DNA of 64,000 bases, from NCBI GenBank assembly GCA_035550795.1, contig DASZOL010000060.1:16297-80296 (forward strand), in the 5' to 3' direction. Numbering within the stretch: the first letter of the stretch is position 1; every line of letters begins with the position of its first letter. The notes under the pieces are model-generated. The model worked only from the letters and a program-made list of their open reading frames with translations. It had not been told where the DNA came from and did not search any database. Below are positions 1 to 4,999 of the stretch, piece by piece. The position numbers and the translations under genes were made by a program. The stretch comes from DASRDR01 sp035550795 (GTDB lineage Bacteria; Methylomirabilota; Methylomirabilia; Rokubacteriales; DASRDR01).

Positions 1-334
1 GCCCCGCAGGCAGCACCCGCGCGATCATCCGGTAGAATACCGCGGCCAGGTTCTCGCCCGTCGTCACCGTCCCGGCGAGCTCGCGGACGTCTCGCGAGAG
101 GTCACGATGGTCCACGAGATCGATGACGGCCGTTCGCATCGCCTGTTCCAGCACGGCGGCGTCCATCACCATTCCGTCCGTGCTCACCACCCCGCGCACG
201 GTTGCCTCCAGCGCGTAGTTGTGGCCGTGGTCGCGAAGGCACGGGCCGTACAGCCGGCGATTCTCCGCCCCGGACAGGGCGGCACTCTCCAGCCGGTGCG
301 CCGCGGCGAAGCGGAGGATCTTGGTCAGCTCCAT
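1..334 (-). CDS. 6-pyruvoyl-tetrahydropterin synthase / QueD family protein (3' end cut by window edge)
   Basis: PTPS/QueD enzymes convert dihydroneopterin triphosphate to 6-carboxy- or 6-pyruvoyl-tetrahydropterin in queuosine or pterin synthesis. The visible 111 residues carry the zinc-site histidines His13 (FAAAH), His36 and His38 (DHGHNY), and a Cys32 four residues before the second histidine, where QueD has its catalytic cysteine. The ATG at 334 lies 18 bases after the stop of a second PTPS gene transcribed the same way, so the two are probably cotranscribed. The C-terminal Glu region lies beyond base 1. Family assignment is firm. Which pterin product is made cannot be told. Confidence 0.85.
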   Translation of the reverse strand, partial: MELTKILRFAAAHRLESAALSGAENRRLYGPCLRDHGHNYALEATVRGVVSTDGMVMDAAVLEQAMRTAVIDLVDHRDLSRDVRELAGTVTTGENLAAVFYRMIARVLPAG

Positions 335-352
335 CGTCGCCACCGCCGACCC

Positions 353-778
353 TCAGGCCTCGCCCCGGTAATCGACGTAGAGCGTCGGGTCTTCCCAGAG
401 ACGAACGCGCGCGAGCCGATCGGCGCCAAGCTTCGCGGCCAGCAGGTCCCAGACGACGCGCACGAGATTTTCGGTGGTCGGCAGAACACCGGGCGGGAAC
501 GCGGGATCGTCGTTGATGAAGGCATGATCGAAGCGCGCGAGCACGGTCTCGCCCACCACCCGCTTGACCTCCTCGAGGTCGACGACGAGGCCCGTCCGGG
601 GATCCACGGGTCCCCGGAGGGTCACTTCCAGCGTGTAGGTGTGACCGTGGATCGTCGAAAGGGCGCCGAATCGCTCGCGGTTCTCGGCCTGGGACCACTC
701 GGGACGCGCGTACTGGTGCGCGGCGGAGAAGGTGAACCGCCGCGTGACGGCAACCGTGGGAGCCTCTGGGATCATCAT
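353..778 (-). CDS. 6-pyruvoyl-tetrahydropterin synthase-like protein lacking the usual catalytic Cys
   Basis: A 141-aa second member of the PTPS/QueD family. Zinc ligands His21 (FSAAHQY) and His44/His46 (IHGHTY) are present, as is the family's LEVTLRG strand and a C-terminal WEDPTLYVDY segment carrying an acidic residue. The position matching Cys32 of the neighbouring paralogue is Leu40, so canonical QueD/PTPS catalysis is doubtful; other PTPS subfamilies are known with substitutions at this site. The start is ATG-ATG at 778/775 after a GAGG. The frame stays open upstream, but that part overlaps the glycosyltransferase gene. It lies 52 bases after that gene and 18 bases before the other PTPS copy. 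Confidence 0.85.
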   Translation of the reverse strand: MMIPEAPTVAVTRRFTFSAAHQYARPEWSQAENRERFGALSTIHGHTYTLEVTLRGPVDPRTGLVVDLEEVKRVVGETVLARFDHAFINDDPAFPPGVLPTTENLVRVVWDLLAAKLGADRLARVRLWEDPTLYVDYRGEA

Positions 779-830
779 GGCCTCGCGTATCTCATCTTTA
801 GAGGGTTCGCAGCCCGGGAGGGTCGCAGGC

Positions 831-1973
831 TCAAGTATACCGGCGGTCCTTCCAGTGCACCCCGATCCCCAGCCAGTCCCGGACAGCCGATTCGAGCAGG
901 AACACGGCCACCAGGGCGGCGCCGAGCGGCGCGGTCGGGCTCCAGCGAGGGTCGGCGCCTCTCCACGCCCGGAACGGAACCTCGGCTCCCAGGACCAGCA
1001 CCAGGGCAAGGGCTGCGAGCCAGCCGGATCCCGCGGGGCCTGAGAGGGGCCCCACCACGGAGCCGACCGCCGGCCAGACCTGCGTGAGCCCGAGCTCGAC
1101 GAGCGACGCCAGCGCGAGGAGCGGTCGCCGGCCGCGCAGCCGGTAGAGGTTCTTCGTCCAGCCACGCCGGATCTCGGTCAGGCTCCCATACATCCGGACA
1201 CTCACGAGGTCGGCACCGTCGACGAACGCGATCCGCGCTCCCCCAGCCTTCACGCGTCTCGCGAGCGCGACGTCTTCCAGGACCTCGCCGGCGACCGCCC
1301 AGTGGCCGCCCACCGCCTCGTAGGCTCCGCGGTCGACCAGGATGAAGATTCCGTTGGCGGCGGCGAGAGCTGAAGCCGGATCGTTCACCTGCGCCAAGGG
1401 ATACCACTGATCGAGCAGGCCGAAGACGACCGGCTGCACCACGCGCTCCGCCCACGAGCCCGTCACCTGCCGGCTCGTCAGCGACAGGAGCGCGATGCCG
1501 CGCGCTTCCGCGAAACCCACCGCGCGCGCGATCGACTCCGGGGCGTGGACCGTGTCGGCGTCGGTGAAGCAGAGCCAGCGCCCACGCGCGACCGCGACCC
1601 CGATGGTGAGCGCGAAGCTCTTGCCCGTCCACCCCGGCGGAAGGCCCTCGACGCGCAGCACCCGGATCCGCGGGTCACGCCGGACCGCGTCGGCGAGGAT
1701 CGCGGGGGTCCGGTCCGTCGACCCGTCGTCGACGGCAATGATCTCGAGGTGCGGGAAGGTCTGTGCTGAAAGGGACTCGATGCACGCGCGTAGGCCACGC
1801 TCCTCGTTCCGGGCGGGAACGAGCACGCTGACGAGATCCGAGCCCCGGGACGGACGGGTCTCGCTCGCCCGGGGAAGCTGCGCGCGCCCGCGGAGAACGG
1901 AGACGATGCGCCCGAGGCGCCACAGGGCGGGAGCGAGAAAGAGCGCGGCGGGGAGGGCAAGCCCCGCAGTCAC
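831..1973 (-). CDS. family 2 glycosyltransferase with C-terminal membrane segments
   Basis: A 380-aa GT2 enzyme, probably transferring a sugar to a lipid or polyprenol carrier at the inner face of the membrane. There is one hydrophobic N-terminal segment (about residues 3-20). The GT-A fold then follows with VPARNEE (52-58), VDDGSTD (81-87) and the metal-binding TDADT (137-141), and an RRGWTK segment near residue 290 resembles the QxxRW region. Two to three hydrophobic helices close the protein (about 300-372). It resembles the HpnB/CrtQ type, but the acceptor is not deducible. The start is GTG at 1973, 8 bases after the stop of the upstream enoyl-CoA hydratase gene, so an operon is likely. 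Confidence 0.85.
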   Translation of the reverse strand: MTAGLALPAALFLAPALWRLGRIVSVLRGRAQLPRASETRPSRGSDLVSVLVPARNEERGLRACIESLSAQTFPHLEIIAVDDGSTDRTPAILADAVRRDPRIRVLRVEGLPPGWTGKSFALTIGVAVARGRWLCFTDADTVHAPESIARAVGFAEARGIALLSLTSRQVTGSWAERVVQPVVFGLLDQWYPLAQVNDPASALAAANGIFILVDRGAYEAVGGHWAVAGEVLEDVALARRVKAGGARIAFVDGADLVSVRMYGSLTEIRRGWTKNLYRLRGRRPLLALASLVELGLTQVWPAVGSVVGPLSGPAGSGWLAALALVLVLGAEVPFRAWRGADPRWSPTAPLGAALVAVFLLESAVRDWLGIGVHWKDRRYT

Positions 1974-1981
1974 GCGCCGGA

Positions 1982-2767
1982 CTACCGGCCGACGAACCGG
2001 GGCCGCCGCTTCTCGAGGAACGCGGCCGTGCCTTCCCTGTAGTCCTCGCTCTCGAAGGCGCGGAGCTGTAGCTGCGCGATCTCGTCCTGCTTGCCCGCGC
2101 CCCCATCCTCCACGATGGCCTCGACGATCAGCTTCGCCCCTTGCACGGTGAGGGGCGCGTTGTCGGCGACGCGGCCGAGGTAGTCATAGGTGTAGGCGGC
2201 CAGGTCGGCCGCCGCCACCACCCGCTGAACGAAGCCCACGCGGAGCGCCTCCTGGGCGTCCAGCAGCCGCGCCGAGAACAGGATGTCCTTGGCCACGGCG
2301 GGACCAACCAGGCTCACCAGCTGCTTGACCGAATGGAGCCCGTAGATGATGCCGAGGCGGCCCGCGGGAATCCCGAACTTGCCGGTATCGGCCGAGAAAC
2401 GGAGGTCGCACGCCATCGCGGTCGCGACCGCTCCGCCCATGCAGTAGCCGTAGATCATCGCCACGGTCGGCTTGGGGCAGCCCTGCATCGCGCGATACGC
2501 CTCCGCGGTGCGGACGTTGTAGGCTTCCGCCGAGGCCCGGTCCTTCCGGTTCTCCCGGAATTCGGAGATGTCGGCGCCGGACGCAAACGCCTCCTCGCCT
2601 GCTCCGCGGAACACGATCGCCCGGACCCCCGGGTCGCGGACCAGCCCCTCCATCACGGCCGGCAACGCGCTCCACATCGCCAGGTTGAAGGCATTACGCA
2701 CGTGAGGTCGGTTGAACACGACCGTCGCGATGTGGCCGCTTCGCTCCACCAGGATCTCGTCGCTCAC
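1982..2767 (-). CDS. enoyl-CoA hydratase/isomerase (crotonase) family protein
   Basis: A 261-aa crotonase-fold protein acting on acyl-CoA esters. The oxyanion-hole segments are visible: GASGADISEF near residue 62 and YGYCMGGA near 108. At the usual first catalytic Glu (PE in hydratases) the sequence reads IPAG, and the second Glu region reads AKDILFSA, with Asp. A standard hydratase mechanism is therefore uncertain; an isomerase or another crotonase activity is equally possible. The start is GTG at 2767 preceded by GCGAGGG. It is the first gene of a minus-strand run leading into the glycosyltransferase and the two PTPS genes. No shared pathway is evident. Confidence 0.85.
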   Translation of the reverse strand: MSDEILVERSGHIATVVFNRPHVRNAFNLAMWSALPAVMEGLVRDPGVRAIVFRGAGEEAFASGADISEFRENRKDRASAEAYNVRTAEAYRAMQGCPKPTVAMIYGYCMGGAVATAMACDLRFSADTGKFGIPAGRLGIIYGLHSVKQLVSLVGPAVAKDILFSARLLDAQEALRVGFVQRVVAAADLAAYTYDYLGRVADNAPLTVQGAKLIVEAIVEDGGAGKQDEIAQLQLRAFESEDYREGTAAFLEKRRPRFVGR

Positions 2768-2987
2768 TCCGGTACCCTCGCTCCGCAGGAGTTGATTGGA
2801 CGGCCTGCGGCCAGTGGGCTCACCGGGCTACCCCTTGCTCCTCGTGGACGCGGCCCCGCAACGCACGCGACGCATCGGCGCACGCCGGGATCGACCCGGC
2901 GAACCATGCCGTGCCCCACCGGCAGCGGGCGCGAGGAGGAACGTCGCAGACCGCTGTCCGGGGGAACGACTGGACGAAGGCTAGACC

Positions 2988-3206
2988 TCAGTCTTCGTCC
3001 TCGTCCTCCTCGACGTCATCCTCGTCGAGGTCGTCGTCATCCTCGTCATCGTCCTCGTCGTCGTCGTCGTCATCGAGGTCGTCGTCCTCGAGATCGCTGT
3101 CGACGATGTCGTCGTCGTCGTCATCCTCGAGCTCGTCGTCGTCCTTGTCGTCGCCGTCGTGCGGATTCTCTTCGTCGTCGATCTGTGAACGCAGGTCCGG
3201 CTCCAT
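2988..3206 (-). CDS. extremely acidic low-complexity 72-aa protein
   Basis: After a short mixed N-terminus (MEPDLRSQID) the chain is almost only Asp and Glu; about 50 of 72 residues are acidic and there is no Cys or aromatic residue. It must be disordered and strongly negative. A good ribosome site (CAGGGAGG, 5 bases before the ATG at 3206) supports real translation. The DNA is built from GAC/GAT/GAG triplets, so triplet slippage may have expanded it. No function can be assigned: a histone-like-protein antagonist, a metal or polycation buffer or a nucleic-acid mimic are only possibilities. It lies alone, divergent from the tRNA-Met gene. Confidence 0.6.
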   Translation of the reverse strand: MEPDLRSQIDDEENPHDGDDKDDDELEDDDDDDIVDSDLEDDDLDDDDDDEDDDEDDDDLDEDDVEEDEDED

Positions 3207-3312
3207 ACGACCTCCCTGACGGGATGCTCGAACGTTGGGAATTATAGCAGAGGGGTCGGACGCGCAAGGGCGCGCGCCCTCCCCGGTCAGCGCGTATCGA
3301 CGCTCCCGTTGC

Positions 3313-3342
3313 TTGACGCTCCTGGGGGCAAGACCCTACCAT
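3313..3342 (+). promoter_or_regulatory. promoter for tRNA-Met
   Basis: TTGACG at 3313-3318, an 18-base spacer and TACCAT at 3337-3342. The expected start of transcription is 6-8 bases later, just before the tRNA at 3355. The 18-base spacing recurs in other promoters of this window. Confidence 0.55.
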
Positions 3343-3354
3343 GGCGGATGCTCG

Positions 3355-3429
3355 GGCGGTGTAGCTCAGCGGCAGAGCAGGGGTCTCATAAGCCCCGTGT
3401 CGGAGGTTCGATTCCTCCCACCGCCACCA
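3355..3429 (+). tRNA. tRNA-Met (anticodon CAT), with encoded CCA
   Basis: A full cloverleaf can be drawn. The acceptor GGCGGTG pairs with CACCGCC, the D stem is GCTC/GAGC, the anticodon stem GGGGT/GCCCC encloses the loop CTCATAA with anticodon CAT, and the T stem is GGAGG/CCTCC with loop TTCGATT. The discriminator is A and CCA is encoded (3427-3429). The paired first acceptor base pair argues against initiator tRNA. A tRNA-Ile whose C34 is modified to lysidine cannot be excluded from the sequence alone. Confidence 0.93.
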
Positions 3430-3440
3430 TCCTCGCCGGG

Positions 3441-3462
3441 CGCCGGGGACCCAGACCCGGCG
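3441..3462 (+). terminator. GC-rich hairpin after tRNA-Met
   Basis: CGCCGGG (3441-3447) pairs with CCCGGCG (3456-3462) around an 8-base loop, 11 bases after the tRNA. There is no T-tract, so termination would be atypical. Confidence 0.3.
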
Positions 3463-3494
3463 GCTCGCGAGTCCCAGACATCGGCGGACCGGGG

Positions 3495-3523
3495 TTGACA
3501 CCCCATGAGGCCCCGGCTGTAAT
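3495..3523 (+). promoter_or_regulatory. sigma70-type promoter for the PuuD-like membrane gene
   Basis: TTGACA (3495-3500), 17-base spacer, TGTAAT (3518-3523). The next gene downstream on this strand starts at 3717, which implies a leader of about 190 bases that contains a perfect 20-bp tandem duplication. Confidence 0.55.
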
Positions 3524-3542
3524 CGTTCCGACCGGACCCATC

Positions 3543-3582
3543 CCGTCAGGTCGTCCCACGGGCCGTCAGGTCGTCCCACGGG
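3543..3582. repeat. perfect 20-bp tandem duplication
   Basis: The unit CCGTCAGGTCGTCCCACGGG occurs at 3543-3562 and again at 3563-3582 with no mismatch. It lies in the predicted leader between the promoter at 3495 and the gene at 3717. Each unit can form a short CCGT/ACGG stem. The rest of 3430-3716 shows nothing gene-like. Confidence 0.85.
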
Positions 3583-3716
3583 AACAGAGCATGGAGGTCC
3601 CCCGGGCCGTCTGCCGAGCGAGGCCGGCGCCGGGCGGGGCCGGGCGGGCCACGTTCAAGCGGGGCCCGAGGCTGCCCGCTCGACGCGTCTGACACACACG
3701 CACAGGGAGGCAGGCT

Positions 3717-4415
3717 ATGGCGCTGGCAAGTAGCGAAGGCTGGCTGTTCCTCATGCGGTGGATCCACTTCCTGGCCGGGATCACGTGGATCGGCTTGCTT
3801 TACTACTTCAATTTCGTCCAGACGCCTTTCTTCGCCGAGACGGAAGCTCCGGTGCGGGGCGGCGCGATCCAGAAGCTCGTGCCCCGGGCGCTCTGGTGGT
3901 TCCGCTGGGGCGCGATGTTCACCTTCCTCTCGGGCTGGCTCATCATCCTCCACCGGTGGGGCCAGGGCGGGTTCTTCGCCGGCTCCTACGGCTGGGCGAT
4001 CCTCCTCGGCGGTCTGCTCGGCACGATCATGTGGGCCAACGTCTGGTTCGTGATCTGGCCCAAACAGCAGGTGGTCATCCAGAACGCGATCGATACGGCG
4101 GCCGGGCGGCCAGCGAACCCGGCCGCGGCCGGCGCGGGAGCCCGCTCGGGACTCGCGTCACGGACGAACACCCTCCTGTCGGTCCCGATGCTGTTCTTCA
4201 TGGGCGCGGCCAGCCACCTCACGCTGCCGGTCCCGCGCAGCGGGCTCGCATTCTGGATCGTGGCGCTGGCGATCATGCTGGTGGTCGAGGTCAACGCGCT
4301 GAAGGGCACGCCCGGCCAAGGCGCGGCGAAGCCGCTCGCGACCGTGGGCGGCACGCTGTGGGCCGGCTTCATCCTCGCGGCGGTGTACTACGCCTGGTTC
4401 GAGCTAATGCGCTAG
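3717..4415 (+). CDS. PuuD-type (urate hydroxylase membrane domain, DUF989-like) protein without cytochrome domain
   Basis: A 232-aa integral membrane protein with about six hydrophobic helices (roughly residues 8-30, 60-80, 88-112, 150-172, 178-198 and 208-230). The opening RWIHFLAGITWIG, the FFAETEAP loop and the WANVWFVIWPKQQ segment match the membrane domain of PuuD, which in proteobacteria carries urate oxidation and is fused to a C-terminal cytochrome c. Here the chain stops after the membrane part. A separate cytochrome c gene lies 120 bases downstream on the other strand. The ATG at 3717 follows AGGGAGG. No other purine-catabolism gene is in view, so urate as substrate is unproven. Confidence 0.7.
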   Translation: MALASSEGWLFLMRWIHFLAGITWIGLLYYFNFVQTPFFAETEAPVRGGAIQKLVPRALWWFRWGAMFTFLSGWLIILHRWGQGGFFAGSYGWAILLGGLLGTIMWANVWFVIWPKQQVVIQNAIDTAAGRPANPAAAGAGARSGLASRTNTLLSVPMLFFMGAASHLTLPVPRSGLAFWIVALAIMLVVEVNALKGTPGQGAAKPLATVGGTLWAGFILAAVYYAWFELMR

Positions 4416-4535
4416 CCGGTCCGGATCCGGCACCGCTCGCCGTCGGGCCCGCGCCGCCCCGGGCTCGACGCGCGACGGCCACGCAGGCCCTCGCTCCAGG
4501 TCCCCGTGACGTTGGGCGGCCCCGACCGCCCCCCT

Positions 4536-4856
4536 CTACCGGAGATAGGCCGCGAGGTCGTCGACACTGCCCGCCAGGTGAGGCATCGGCTGCATGACCG
4601 CGCTTGGACGCTTGGGGGTGTACCCGGGCGGGTACGCTCCATGGAGCAGCCGTGCGTCAAGAAGCTCGCGGGTCGACCCCTTAACGGCCGGGCCCAGCGG
4701 CCCGTTCTGCGCCGGGTCCATCGAGTGGCACGACGTGCATTGAGCCACGTAGACCTGCCGGCCGCGCTCGGCCGCGGGGCCGAGCGTGCCCTCCCCAGAG
4801 CAGCCCGCCAAGACGGCGGCGACCCCGATTGCCGCAAGAGCGCGACGGTCGAGCAT
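4536..4856 (-). CDS. small c-type cytochrome lipoprotein
   Basis: A 106-aa exported monohaem cytochrome c. The N-terminal signal ends in a lipobox-like VLAGC near residue 19, predicting a membrane-anchored lipoprotein. CTSCH near residue 41 is the haem-binding CXXCH, and the methionine in MQPMPHLAG near residue 90 is a likely distal ligand. The ending DDLAAYLR is typical of class I cytochrome c. It is convergent with the PuuD-like membrane gene and about the size of the C-terminal domain of fused PuuD, so it may be that protein's electron acceptor; this is inference. A general respiratory role is the alternative. Confidence 0.85.
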   Translation of the reverse strand: MLDRRALAAIGVAAVLAGCSGEGTLGPAAERGRQVYVAQCTSCHSMDPAQNGPLGPAVKGSTRELLDARLLHGAYPPGYTPKRPSAVMQPMPHLAGSVDDLAAYLR

Positions 4857-4985
4857 TGGTTCCCCCGGCGGAGACGCTGCCGGAGTCCCCGGGGCGGTTA
4901 CCGGCGCGGCGCCGCAGCGTGCGATGACCCGGCCATGGTTCCCGACCCGCGGGAGGGTGTCAAGCTAAGGTGGCGCGCCGCGCGG

Positions 4986-4991
4986 TAGAAT
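4986..4991 (+). promoter_or_regulatory. -10-like hexamer just upstream of uvrA
   Basis: TAGAAT at 4986-4991 lies 8 bases before the GTG at 5000, and no Shine-Dalgarno lies between. This fits a leaderless or near-leaderless uvrA mRNA. No convincing -35 is seen at 17-18 bases. Confidence 0.4.
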
Positions 4992-4999
4992 GGTCGATT

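Noticed and set aside
2796..2984. A 62-codon plus-strand frame between the crotonase gene and the acidic protein gene
   Set aside because: No ribosome site and Arg/Pro-rich random composition; the 220-base gap otherwise shows nothing.
3235..3500. Open frames across the tRNA-Met
   Set aside because: The cloverleaf is complete and the frames have no protein character.
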